Of a DNA stretch of 64,000 nucleotides, positions 47,279 to 55,501 are shown in pieces. This stretch comes from Janthinobacterium sp. GW456P. GTDB lineage: Bacteria; Pseudomonadota; Gammaproteobacteria; Burkholderiales; Burkholderiaceae_D. Location of the stretch: contig NZ_NEHB01000028.1 in assembly GCF_002127655.1 (NCBI RefSeq), forward strand, positions 1-64,000. The letters are read 5' to 3'. Each line of letters opens with the position of its first letter. The first letter of the stretch is position 1. Both the position numbers and the translations under genes were made by a program. The notes below the pieces were generated by a model. That model searched no databases. It was not told the DNA's origin and saw only the letters and a list, made by a program, of their open reading frames with translations.

Positions 47279-48913
47279 CTAGACGTCGATGGCCTTGTCC
47301 GATTGCATGCGCTTGCGCAATTCGAACTTTTGGATCTTGCCCGTCGACGTGCGGGGCAGGGGACCGAAATAAATGGCTTTCGGCACTTTGAAGCCGGCCA
47401 GGTTGTTCTTGCAGAAGGCGATCAATTCCGCTTCCGTCACCGTCGCCCCTTCGCGCAATTCGACGAAGGCGCACGGCGTCTCGCCCCATTTCTCGTCCGG
47501 CTGGGCAATGACGGCGGCGGCCAGCACTTGCGGGTGGTGGTACAGCGCGTCTTCCACTTCCACGCTGGAAATGTTCTCGCCGCCGGAAATGATGATGTCC
47601 TTGCTGCGGTCCTTCAGCTTGATATAACCGTCCGGATACATCACGCCGAGGTCGCCCGTGTGGAACCAGCCGCCCGCGAACGCTTCCTGCGTCGCCTTTT
47701 CATTTTTCAAGTAACCCTTCATGCAGATGTTGCCGCGGAACATGATCTCGCCGATCTGTTCGCCATCCGCCGCCACAGGCTGCATGGTTTCCGGGTCCAG
47801 CACGGCCACGGCACTTTGCAAGTGGTAGCGCACGCCCTGGCGCGATTTCAATACGGCGCGTTCTTCCTGGCTCAAGCTGGCCCACTCATCCTGCTCGGCG
47901 CAGATGGCGGCCGGGCCGTACACTTCCGTCAAGCCATACGAGTGGATCAAGTCAAAGCCCATGGCTTCGATCTTTGCCACCATGGCGGCCGGCGGCGGCG
48001 CACCGGCCACCATGCCGCGTACGGTCCAGTTGATGCCGTCGCGCCAGTTGGCGGGCGCGTTGGCCAGCGCCGCATGCACGATGGGCGCGGCGCAATAGTG
48101 GGTGATGCGCAATTCGCGCATCAGGTCGAACACGAGCTTCGGCTCGAACTTGCGCAGGCACACGTTGACGCCCGCGCGCGCGGCGATGGTCCACGGGAAG
48201 CACCAGCCATTGCAGTGGAACATCGGCAAGGTCCACAGGTAGACGGCATGCCTGGGCATGTCCCATTCCAGGATGTTCGACAGGGCGTTCAGGGCCGCGC
48301 CGCGGTGATGATACACGACGCCTTTCGGGTCGCCCGTGGTGCCGGACGTGTAGTTGAGGGCGATGGCGTCCCACTCGTCAGCAGGCGGCTGCCAGTCGTA
48401 ATCGGGGTCGCCGCCGGCCAGCAGGCTTTCGTAGTCGAGGTCGGAAAACGCATCGACTTCGGGGCCCAGCACGTCGTTGACCTGGATCACGCGCAAGCCG
48501 GGAATCTGCGCCGCCATCTGGCGCGCCAGGTCGGCAAATTCCGTGTCGGCCAGCAAGACTTTCGCCTGGCCGTGGCGCAGCATGAAGGTCAGCGAGGCCA
48601 GGTCGAGGCGGATATTGAGGGCATTGAGGACGGCGCCGGCCATGGGCACGCCAAAGCTCGCCTCCACCATGGCGGGCGTGTTCGGCAGCATCACGGCGAC
48701 CGTATCGCCCGTGCCCACGCCCAGCTTGATCAAGCCGGAAGCCAGGCGGCGCGTGCGCGCATAGGTCTCGCGCCACGTCTGGCGGATGGCGCCATGTGCA
48801 ATTGCCAGGCGATTGCCATATACTGCGGCTGCCCTGGCGATATAGTCGAGCGGGGTGAGGGCGGCGTAGTTGGCGCTGTTTTTGCCGAGGCCGGTGTTGA
48901 AATCAGCAGTCAT
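47279..48913 (-). CDS. Acyl-CoA synthetase (AMP-forming), medium-chain/DmdB-like
   Basis: A 544-residue ANL-superfamily enzyme that activates a carboxylic acid to acyl-AMP and then acyl-CoA. Motifs: P-loop YTSGTTGDPKGVV (about 185-197), YGLTEVYGP, GWFHTGDLGVMYPDGYIKLK and DRSKDIIISGGENISS, and the C-terminal catalytic Lys in RTSTGKIQKFELR. The full-length fold resembles methylmercaptopropionate- and medium-chain acyl-CoA ligases; the true substrate cannot be set from sequence. It is divergent from a Crp/Fnr regulator with a shared dyad in the 115-base gap, suggesting control by it. Confidence 0.9.
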   Translation of the reverse strand: MTADFNTGLGKNSANYAALTPLDYIARAAAVYGNRLAIAHGAIRQTWRETYARTRRLASGLIKLGVGTGDTVAVMLPNTPAMVEASFGVPMAGAVLNALNIRLDLASLTFMLRHGQAKVLLADTEFADLARQMAAQIPGLRVIQVNDVLGPEVDAFSDLDYESLLAGGDPDYDWQPPADEWDAIALNYTSGTTGDPKGVVYHHRGAALNALSNILEWDMPRHAVYLWTLPMFHCNGWCFPWTIAARAGVNVCLRKFEPKLVFDLMRELRITHYCAAPIVHAALANAPANWRDGINWTVRGMVAGAPPPAAMVAKIEAMGFDLIHSYGLTEVYGPAAICAEQDEWASLSQEERAVLKSRQGVRYHLQSAVAVLDPETMQPVAADGEQIGEIMFRGNICMKGYLKNEKATQEAFAGGWFHTGDLGVMYPDGYIKLKDRSKDIIISGGENISSVEVEDALYHHPQVLAAAVIAQPDEKWGETPCAFVELREGATVTEAELIAFCKNNLAGFKVPKAIYFGPLPRTSTGKIQKFELRKRMQSDKAIDV

Positions 48914-48996
48914 GCTTGTCTCCTGTTAAATAAAATTCTGTAGCTCCCTGTTTCGGGATTGATACCGGTGAGCATAGCACCGGCGCTGGAAAATCA

Positions 48997-49014
48997 CTGT
49001 CATCTTAGTGACAG
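48997..49014. promoter_or_regulatory. Crp/Fnr-type operator between acyl-CoA synthetase and regulator
   Basis: CTGTCA-TCTTAG-TGACAG is a perfect dyad of the TGnCA-N6-TGnCA class. It lies 14 bases before the regulator ATG and 84 bases from the acyl-CoA synthetase start. It argues against a GTG start at 49008, which lies inside it. Confidence 0.6.
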
Positions 49015-49028
49015 GTCTGAAGGATGGA

Positions 49029-49730
49029 ATGGATAGCAACGATAGTGTAGACCTTGCAATGCTGGAACTCGACAGCCACGACTGGTTCGCGGCCCTCGAT
49101 GCGCGGCATCAGGCCCTGTTGCGCGCCGGCAGCGTGCTCCGGCATTTCGAGGCGGGCGCCTTCATCACGCGGCGCGGCGAACCGTCGGCGCACTGGATCG
49201 GCGTGCACACGGGCTTGATCAAGCTGGCCGTCTACAACGCCGATGGGCGCGGCGCCACGTTTTCCGGCGTGCCGGCCGGCGGCTGGAGCGGCGAGGGCAG
49301 CGTGCTCAAGCGCGAACTGCGCCGCTACGACGTGGTGGCCGTGCGCGCATCGAGCATCATCCTCGTGCCGGTGGACCTGTTTCATCTGCTGCTGGCCGAG
49401 AGCCTGTCCTTCAATGCCTTCGTCATCCGCCAGCTGAACGAGCGCATGGGGCAATTCATCGCCACTATCCAGAACCAGCGCCTGCTGGCCGTCGACGCGC
49501 AGGTGGCGCAAGCGATCGCGCAGCTGTTCCACCCCATGTTATACCCGCGCACCTCCCGCGTGCTTGAGCTGTCGCAGGAAGAAATCGGCTTGCTGACCGG
49601 CATTTCGCGCCAGCGCGTGAACCAGGCACTGGGGCATTTGGCCGAGTTGAACTTGATCAGCATCGCCTATCAATCGATCCGCGTCGTCGACCTCGATGGC
49701 TTGCGCCGTTATGGCGTGGCGTCGCTGTGA
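49029..49730 (+). CDS. Crp/Fnr-family transcriptional regulator
   Basis: A 233-residue regulator. An N-terminal cyclic-nucleotide-binding-like beta-roll (about 20-120; FEAGAFITRRGEPSAHWIGV, SGVPAGGWSGEGSVL) leads to a long dimer helix. The C-terminal winged helix (about 160-225) has LELSQEEIGLLTGISRQRVN then QALGHLAELNLI. No Cys cluster for an Fe-S centre is present, so it is not FNR itself. The ATG at 49029 is preceded by AAGGA; an in-frame GTG at 49008 is less likely. It is divergent from the acyl-CoA synthetase gene, which it may control together with itself through the dyad at 48997. Confidence 0.9.
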   Translation: MDSNDSVDLAMLELDSHDWFAALDARHQALLRAGSVLRHFEAGAFITRRGEPSAHWIGVHTGLIKLAVYNADGRGATFSGVPAGGWSGEGSVLKRELRRYDVVAVRASSIILVPVDLFHLLLAESLSFNAFVIRQLNERMGQFIATIQNQRLLAVDAQVAQAIAQLFHPMLYPRTSRVLELSQEEIGLLTGISRQRVNQALGHLAELNLISIAYQSIRVVDLDGLRRYGVASL

Positions 49731-49792
49731 TGACAGACTGGGCGCGCGATGTATGGCATGCTGGCGGCTGGCTTATGACATTGAATTGACGC

Positions 49793-50386
49793 ATGGCACT
49801 CGTTTCCGATCATCCCTTGCACTTGCTGGGCTTGCGCTTTCCGCTCCGGCTGCGCGTCACCGTGCGCCAGGGTTTTGTGACCTTGCATAATGAAATCACC
49901 ACCAAGAAGCTGGCCAGCGGCGACAGTTTTGTCGTGCCGGCCTTCTTGCGCTTCGCCTGCGACGTGATGCCGGGGCGGGGCAAGCCGGCCGTGTTCATGC
50001 TGGCGCTGGAGGGCGACGAGCCGGTGGGCGGCCACGGCGGCGGCAAGCGCTGGAGCCAGGCGCTGGCGCAGCATATTTTTGCTATGCCGCAAGGCAGATG
50101 GACGGCGGCGCGCCTGGCGGCCCTGTGGCAAGTGACGCCGCACAAGGCGCGTGCCCGCCTGTTTGCCGAGGGCGAAGCATTGCTCAGCCTGGTGCGCGAA
50201 CAGCGCCTGGCGCACGCGCTGCACACGGCGGCGCAAGCGGACGCCGATGGAGAAGACGGCGAGCGCGACCTGGCACAGGTGGCGGCCGGCTCCGGCTTTG
50301 CCTCGATTCCCGCGTTTTGCGACGCCTGCGTGGACGTGGCCGGCGTGCGCCCCAGCCTGTTCCTGCGGGGACAGGCGCCCGGATAG
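49793..50386 (+). CDS. AraC-like regulator, degenerate HTH
   Basis: A 197-residue protein. The N-terminal half (1-90) is strand-rich, as in cupin-type sensor domains. The C-terminal half resembles an AraC/XylS double helix-turn-helix: first HTH RLAALWQVTPHKARARLFAE, then VREQRLAHAL and the second HTH VAAGSGFASIPAFCDACVDV with AGVRPSLFL. Several usual AraC positions (e.g. the FSR..K.. pattern) are changed, and an acidic insertion DADGEDGERD separates the two HTHs. No clear Shine-Dalgarno is present. It lies 24 bases before the DUF2946 gene and may regulate the copper genes; inferred. Confidence 0.65.
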   Translation: MALVSDHPLHLLGLRFPLRLRVTVRQGFVTLHNEITTKKLASGDSFVVPAFLRFACDVMPGRGKPAVFMLALEGDEPVGGHGGGKRWSQALAQHIFAMPQGRWTAARLAALWQVTPHKARARLFAEGEALLSLVREQRLAHALHTAAQADADGEDGERDLAQVAAGSGFASIPAFCDACVDVAGVRPSLFLRGQAPG

Positions 50387-50410
50387 CCAGACTCCGTTAT
50401 AATCGGGGCC

Positions 50411-50809
50411 ATGGGATCTTTATTGAAACGCAAACAGTGGCATATGTGGTTCGCCTGCCTGGCGATACTGCTCAATGCGCTGTCGCCGTCCCTGTCGTAT
50501 GCGTTTGCCTCGCTGCATGCGAACGCGAACAATGCCGCCGTCGACATTTGCTCGGCCAGCGGCGCCGTCTACACGCAGGCGGACCTGGCGCCAGCCGTCA
50601 AGTCCACCACCGATTCCGTGCTGCACCACATCGAGCATTGCCCGTTCTGCATGAGCCACGCGGGCAGCGTGGGCTTGCCGCCGTCGTCCGCATCGCCGCT
50701 GGCCGTCATCACGGGCCACGATCACTATCCGCCATTGTTTTACCAGGCGCCCAAAGCGCCGTTCGCGTGGCTGGCCGCCAGCCCGCGCGGTCCGCCTTCG
50801 GCTGCCTGA
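50411..50809 (+). CDS. DUF2946 protein, copper-associated
   Basis: A 132-residue protein of the DUF2946 type: an N-terminal membrane segment (WHMWFACLAILLNALSPSLS, about 10-30), then a periplasmic part with the diagnostic HHIEHCPFCMSHAG (His/Cys, potential metal binding). DUF2946 members sit beside copper-uptake TonB receptors, SCO and PCu(A)C genes. Here SCO follows after 62 bases, so a role in periplasmic copper delivery is likely. The exact function is unknown. Confidence 0.82.
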   Translation: MGSLLKRKQWHMWFACLAILLNALSPSLSYAFASLHANANNAAVDICSASGAVYTQADLAPAVKSTTDSVLHHIEHCPFCMSHAGSVGLPPSSASPLAVITGHDHYPPLFYQAPKAPFAWLAASPRGPPSAA

Positions 50810-50871
50810 ACGCAGCACGCACGCTTTCCACGTCTTAACCGTCTCCACTACGCCCATCGGGCCAGAATGCC

Positions 50872-51468
50872 ATGAAACGTCGTCTTTTCCTTCTCGCCGG
50901 CACGGCGGGATTGCTCACGCTTGCCGCTTGCGAACAAGCGCCGAAACCCCATTACAACGGCCTCGACCTGACAGGAGGCGATTACAAGCCCGACTTCAAG
51001 TTGAGCGGCCCCGACGGCAAGGTCTACACCCTCGCCGACTTCAAGGGCAAGTATGTGATGGTCTTCTTTGGCTTCACGCAATGCCCGGACGTGTGTCCGA
51101 CAGCCCTGTCGCGCGCGCTGGAAATCCGCCAGAAACTGGGCGCCGATGCCGATAAACTGCAAGTGATCTTCATCAGCATCGATCCCGAGCGCGATACACC
51201 AGAGCTGCTGGGCGAATACATGCGCGCCTTCGACCCCAGCTTCCTGGGCTTGCGCACGGACCCGAAGGACACGGCGCAGACGGCCTTCAATTACAAGGTT
51301 TTCTACCGCCGCGTGCCGAGCGGCAGTTCGTACACGATGGACCACACGGCCATCAGCTACGTGCTCGACACCGAAGGCCGCATGCGCCTGGGGCTGAAAC
51401 ACCAGTTGACGGCCGACGAGTGCGTGCAAGACATCAAGACCCTGATGAAATCGAAATACACCTTATAA
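50872..51468 (+). CDS. SCO family copper chaperone, lipoprotein
   Basis: SCO (SenC/PrrC) proteins deliver copper to, or reduce the cysteines of, the CuA site of cytochrome c oxidase. The 198-residue protein has a lipobox LAAC (Cys20) and a thioredoxin-like fold with the copper-binding CPDVC (C71, C75) and H158 in MDHTAISYV. VIFISIDPERDTPE is another family mark. It is followed by the PCu(A)C chaperone gene after 17 bases and probably shares its transcript; together they form a CuA assembly pair. Confidence 0.94.
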   Translation: MKRRLFLLAGTAGLLTLAACEQAPKPHYNGLDLTGGDYKPDFKLSGPDGKVYTLADFKGKYVMVFFGFTQCPDVCPTALSRALEIRQKLGADADKLQVIFISIDPERDTPELLGEYMRAFDPSFLGLRTDPKDTAQTAFNYKVFYRRVPSGSSYTMDHTAISYVLDTEGRMRLGLKHQLTADECVQDIKTLMKSKYTL

Positions 51469-51485
51469 CTACCGAGGAAATGATC

Positions 51486-51962
51486 ATGACCCATCTGAAA
51501 ACCCTGCTGGCCACGGCCCTGACCGTGCTGTCCTTCTCCGCCGCTGCCCAGACTTCCGTGCAGATCAGCGACCCGTGGGTGCGCGCCACCGTGCCGCAGC
51601 AAAAAGCCACGGGCGCCTTCATGCAGCTCACGGCGCCGAAAGCCATGCGCCTGCTGGAAGTGCGCTCGCCCGTGGCGGGCGTGGCGGAAATCCATGAAAT
51701 GAGCATGGCGGATAATATGATGCGCATGCGCCAGATCAAGGAAATCGCCTTGCCAGCCGGCAAAGCCGTCGAACTGAAGCCGGGCGGCTACCACGTGATG
51801 CTGCTGGACCTCAAAAGCCAGGTGAAGGCGGGCGACAAGATTCCGCTGACCCTGGTCGTCGAGGGCGAGGACAAGCACCGCGAAACCATCGAAGTGACCG
51901 CCGTGGCCCGTCCGCTGGGCGCCACCTCGACGTCAAGCGCGATGCCGGCGATGAAGCACTAA
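51486..51962 (+). CDS. PCu(A)C periplasmic copper chaperone
   Basis: A 158-residue periplasmic Cu(I) chaperone that loads the CuA centre. The signal peptide is about 1-21, with cleavage near SAAAQ. The copper motif H-M-x10-M-x21-H-x-M is visible as EIHEMSMADNMMRMRQIKEI, then the second half in GGYHVMLLDLK. ATG 51486 is preferred over 51480 because GAGGAA then has a six-base spacing. It is the last gene of the DUF2946-SCO-PCu(A)C group, with a terminator 20 bases on. Confidence 0.93.
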   Translation: MTHLKTLLATALTVLSFSAAAQTSVQISDPWVRATVPQQKATGAFMQLTAPKAMRLLEVRSPVAGVAEIHEMSMADNMMRMRQIKEIALPAGKAVELKPGGYHVMLLDLKSQVKAGDKIPLTLVVEGEDKHRETIEVTAVARPLGATSTSSAMPAMKH

Positions 51963-51982
51963 GCCTGCAGCAACCTCGATGA

Positions 51983-52007
51983 AAAGCCCGGCTCGCCGGG
52001 CTTTTTT
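51983..52007 (+). terminator. Intrinsic terminator after the copper genes
   Basis: AAAGCCCGGC and GCCGGGCTTT form a near-perfect stem with a two-base TC centre, then six T. Confidence 0.9.
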
Positions 52008-52022
52008 GTGTCAGCGTGAAAA

Positions 52023-52061
52023 TTAAACAGTTGTTTGATACAATATTAAACAATTGTTTAA
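52023..52061. promoter_or_regulatory. Tandem palindromic operators of the TetR regulator
   Basis: TTAAACAGTTGTTTGA (52023-52038) and the perfect palindrome TTAAACAATTGTTTAA (52046-52061) share a consensus. Their centres are 23 bp apart. A -10-like TACAAT (52039-52044) lies between them, which suggests autorepression. Confidence 0.75.
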
Positions 52062-52075
52062 ATATTGGGCAAGGC

Positions 52076-52744
52076 ATGATCGAAGATAAAGAAGACGAAC
52101 CAGCGCGCGCGCGCATCCTGCAAGTGGCAGCTGAGCTGTTTGCCGACGATGGATACAAAAGCACCTCCGTGCGCCGCATCTGCGAAGCGGCCAGGGTGAA
52201 CGTGGCGATGGTCAATTATTATTTTCATAGCAAGGAAGAGCTGCATCTGGCCGCCTTTGACTATGCGCGCGAACTGGCGCGCGCCTCGGCTGCGGACGTG
52301 GCCGCCGCCAGTGCGCAGGCGCAGCTGCCGCCCGTGGAGCAGTTGCGCCTGGCCATTGAAGCGCTGGTCTTCGACATGCTGCGCGCCGGACCGGCATCGC
52401 TGTTCAGCCGCCTGGTGGCGCGCGAACTGATCGAACCGACGGCGGCCATCCACAAGCTGGCCGAGCGCAATGTGCGTCCGCAGCACGCCCTGTTCACTAG
52501 CCTGATCCGTGGCGTGGTGGGGCTGGCCATGCCGGACGACGTGGTGCAGAAATGCGTGTTCAGCGTGATTGGCCAGGTGGTGTTCTATGCCCGTTCGCGC
52601 ATCGTGCATGAACTGGTGGTGCCGGAGATCACCTATGACGAGGCGGGCATCGCCGACATCGCCCGGCATATTGCCGCCTTCTCGCTGGCGGCCCTCGACG
52701 GCTTGCGCCGCCCATATGCATATGCTGCGCAGGAGCTTGCATGA
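52076..52744 (+). CDS. TetR/AcrR regulator, CerR-like
   Basis: A 222-residue repressor. The N-terminal TetR HTH is clear: RARILQVAAELFADDGYKST then SVRRICEAARVNVAMVNYYF and HSKEELHLAAF. The C-terminal ligand and dimer domain (about 80-222) resembles the CerR type. The ATG at 52076 is chosen; the frame reaching back to a GTG at 52016 would run through the twin operators. The end overlaps the exporter gene by four bases (ATGA), so the repressor and its likely target are one operon controlled by the palindromes at 52023-52061. Confidence 0.9.
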   Translation: MIEDKEDEPARARILQVAAELFADDGYKSTSVRRICEAARVNVAMVNYYFHSKEELHLAAFDYARELARASAADVAAASAQAQLPPVEQLRLAIEALVFDMLRAGPASLFSRLVARELIEPTAAIHKLAERNVRPQHALFTSLIRGVVGLAMPDDVVQKCVFSVIGQVVFYARSRIVHELVVPEITYDEAGIADIARHIAAFSLAALDGLRRPYAYAAQELA

Positions 52745-53949
52745 AGAGCAGAAACCTGACCCTGGTGCTGGCCGGGCTGGCCATGCTGGGTCCGTTCGCC
52801 ACCGATACCTTCTTGCCATCGTTTCCCGCGATCGGCACGCATTTCGACGTCAGCAGCGTGCTGGTGCAGCAGACCCTGAGCGTCTACCTGGCCGCCTATG
52901 CCTTCATGACCCTGTTCTACGGCACTTTGTCCGACTCGTTCGGCCGCCGTCCCGTGATTCTCGCCTCGCTGCTGATCTTTGCCGCCGGCTCCATCGGCGC
53001 CGCGTTCGCGCCCAGCTTTGGCTGGCTGCTGTTCTTCCGCGGCATGCAGGGCGCCTCGGCGGGAGCGGGCAGGGTGATTGGCCAGGCCATCGTGCGCGAC
53101 AGTCTGGCTGGCGCCGCCGCGCAAAAGATGCTGGCCAATATCATGATGGTGTTCGGCATCGCGCCCGCCATCGCCCCCATCATCGGCGGCTGGCTGCACG
53201 TGGCCTACGGCTGGCAATCGACGTTCGTCTTTACCTTTTCCGTCACCGTGCTGCTGGCGCTGGCCTGCCTGAAAGGCTTGCCGGAAAGTTTAGCCGTCGA
53301 GCATCGCCAGCCTTTCCACCCAGGCAACATCGCGCGCAATTACTGGCTCGCCTTGCGCCACCGGGCATTCCTGCTGCGTTCGCTGGCCGTAGCCTTTGCC
53401 TTTGGCGGTTTTGCCCTGTACATCGCCTCGGCCCCGCATTTCATCCTGGAATTGCTGCATCTGCCGGAAACGGCGTTTGGCTGGATGTTCATCCCCATGG
53501 TGGCGGGACTGGTGCTGGGCTCGGCGCTGTCGGGCAAGCTGGCCCACGTGGTGAAAAGCGCCGTGCTGGTGCGCTGGGGCTTGCTGGCCATGGCGGCCAC
53601 GGGGGCGATCAATATTGCTTACAACCACTGTTTTGCGGCAGGCATCCCGTTCGCCGTCGTGCCTGTGATGCTGTACGCGTTCGGCATGTCGCTGGCCTTG
53701 CCGGGCATGACCATGTCCACGCTCGACATTTTCCCGCGGATGCGGGGCCTGGCCGCTTCGCTGCAGAATTTCGTGCAAATGCTGGTGTTTGCGCTGGTGT
53801 CCGGTTTTGTCGCACCTTTGCTGTTCGACAGCGCTTTTAAATTGGCGCTGGGCCAGGCTTCGGCCGTGGTGCTGGCCGCCGTCTTCTGGTGGCTGGGCAG
53901 CCGCGAGGGGGCGGGGCAGGGCGCAAGCGGACTTATCAAAACAGCATGA
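52741..53949 (+). CDS. Bcr/CflA family drug-resistance MFS transporter
   Basis: A 402-residue inner-membrane proton antiporter of the Bcr/CflA subfamily (exporters of bicyclomycin, chloramphenicol, sulfonamides). Twelve helices are expected. The family starts with LGPFATDTFLPSFPAIGTHF, motif A is DSFGRRPVILASLL, and ASAGAGRVIGQAIVRD and APAIAPIIGGWLH follow. Substrate unknown. It is cotranscribed with, and translationally coupled to, the TetR gene. Confidence 0.92.
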   Translation: MKSRNLTLVLAGLAMLGPFATDTFLPSFPAIGTHFDVSSVLVQQTLSVYLAAYAFMTLFYGTLSDSFGRRPVILASLLIFAAGSIGAAFAPSFGWLLFFRGMQGASAGAGRVIGQAIVRDSLAGAAAQKMLANIMMVFGIAPAIAPIIGGWLHVAYGWQSTFVFTFSVTVLLALACLKGLPESLAVEHRQPFHPGNIARNYWLALRHRAFLLRSLAVAFAFGGFALYIASAPHFILELLHLPETAFGWMFIPMVAGLVLGSALSGKLAHVVKSAVLVRWGLLAMAATGAINIAYNHCFAAGIPFAVVPVMLYAFGMSLALPGMTMSTLDIFPRMRGLAASLQNFVQMLVFALVSGFVAPLLFDSAFKLALGQASAVVLAAVFWWLGSREGAGQGASGLIKTA

Positions 53950-54071
53950 GCGGCCCTGGGAAAGGATGGCATGCTTTCTGCTTTGTTACACTGTGACAAT
54001 CAGACCCCCGCTGCGGGCACATCAGCACGCGCGCGGGTCTAAGCAGTTTTGCAACTTTACCTTTGGCTATC

Positions 54072-55412
54072 ATGCACTTGATTAACTCCAGTTTGAACCA
54101 CGCCTTGCGCGTGCCGCTGGCTGCGGAAATCCACTCGCGGCCGTTTTTGCAGCTCGATGCCCCCGAGCTGATCACCCACCTGGCCGTGTATAAAGATGAC
54201 AGCGCGGCGCCCGGTGCCTCGAATATGGCGGCCCAGCACGCCACCCTGGCGGCCCTGTGCACGCATTTCGGCGTCACGCCGCCCGCCGCCGAAGCCAAGT
54301 ATTTTTATTACGACTTTGGCCGCTTCCGCCTGAAATGGGAATGCCATACGGAATTTGCCACGTTCACCTTCGCCGAGCATCCGGGTGCGGCCTTGCCCCT
54401 GGAGCAGGCGTTCGAGCGCATGCCGCTGGCGCAATTGCCGCAGCAATGGCTGGCGGGCTTGAAGGGCAAGCTGATGGTGGCCGCCCACGTGGTGCTGGAA
54501 CAGGCGACCGAGCCGGCCGAGATTTTCATGCAAGGCTTGTCGCGCGTGTTCGAAGGCAATACCCTGGCCGGCAGCAAAGTATTGCAGGGCGGCGAATTGT
54601 GGACCGATTTCACGATCCAGTCGGATGGCTTCAGCCGTTTCGTCATCCGCGATGCGGGCATGCGCTCGCAGCAGTCGGGGCGATTGGTGCAGCGCGTGCT
54701 GGAAATCGAAACCTACCGCATGATGGCCTTGCTGGGCTTGCCCTACGCCATGCAGGCGGCGCCATCGTTGAATGCCATCGAGAACGAACTGGCCACCCTG
54801 GCCGCCGCCATGGTCGACACGGACGACGCCCCGGGAGCCGGCGACGAGGGCGTGGCCGAGCAAACTTTGCTGGACCGCATCACGCGCCTGGCGGCCCGCA
54901 TTGAAAAGCTGTCGCTCGACAATAGCTACCGTTTTTCCGCCTCGAAAGCCTACATGGGCCTCGTCAAGGCGCGCATCGAGGAGCTGCGCGAAGAGCGCAT
55001 CGAGGGCATCCCCACGGTCGAGGAATTCATGGACCGCCGTTTGACGCCGGCCATGAATACCTGCGCAGCGATGTCCAGCCGCCAGGAAGCGATGGCGCAG
55101 CGCATCGCCAATACGAATGACTTGCTGCGCACGCGCGTGGGTATCGTGCAGGAATTGCAGAACCGGCAAATCCTGCAATCGATGAACGCCCGCGCGGCGC
55201 AGCAGCTGCGCTTGCAACAGGCGGTGGAAGGCTTGTCCGTGGCGGCGATCTCGTATTACGTGATCGGCCTGTTCAGCTACACGGGCAAGGCGGCCAAGGT
55301 GCTGGGGCTGCCCGTGAATCCGGAAATCCTCGTCGGCGCGCTGGTGCCGTTCGTGGCGGCGGCCGTCTGGCTGGGGCTGCGCCGCATGCATCACAAGCTG
55401 CACGCGGACTGA
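54072..55412 (+). CDS. DUF3422 membrane protein
   Basis: A 446-residue protein matching DUF3422. The N-terminal domain begins HALRVPLAAEIHSRPFLQLD and continues with KYFYYDFGRFRLKWECHTEF. Long helices follow (about 270-400; TRVGIVQELQNRQILQSMNA), and two hydrophobic segments close the protein (about 395-410 and 422-440, PEILVGALVPFVAAAVWLG). Topology suggests a large cytoplasmic part and a C-terminal membrane anchor. The family is common in alpha- and betaproteobacteria; function unknown. The ATG at 54072 is chosen over a TTG at 54063. Confidence 0.85.
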   Translation: MHLINSSLNHALRVPLAAEIHSRPFLQLDAPELITHLAVYKDDSAAPGASNMAAQHATLAALCTHFGVTPPAAEAKYFYYDFGRFRLKWECHTEFATFTFAEHPGAALPLEQAFERMPLAQLPQQWLAGLKGKLMVAAHVVLEQATEPAEIFMQGLSRVFEGNTLAGSKVLQGGELWTDFTIQSDGFSRFVIRDAGMRSQQSGRLVQRVLEIETYRMMALLGLPYAMQAAPSLNAIENELATLAAAMVDTDDAPGAGDEGVAEQTLLDRITRLAARIEKLSLDNSYRFSASKAYMGLVKARIEELREERIEGIPTVEEFMDRRLTPAMNTCAAMSSRQEAMAQRIANTNDLLRTRVGIVQELQNRQILQSMNARAAQQLRLQQAVEGLSVAAISYYVIGLFSYTGKAAKVLGLPVNPEILVGALVPFVAAAVWLGLRRMHHKLHAD

Positions 55413-55501
55413 GCAGGGCAGCCAGCCTGGCGGCGCGTACGCCGCGCGCCGGCAATCTTTGCTATCGTGCTGGCCTCATTGTTTGCTATAAGGAAATTAG
55501 C

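Noticed and set aside
46820-48943. A 707-codon plus-strand frame across the MFS gene end and the acyl-CoA synthetase
   Set aside because: It spans two clear genes in wrong frames and shows no domain or start signal.
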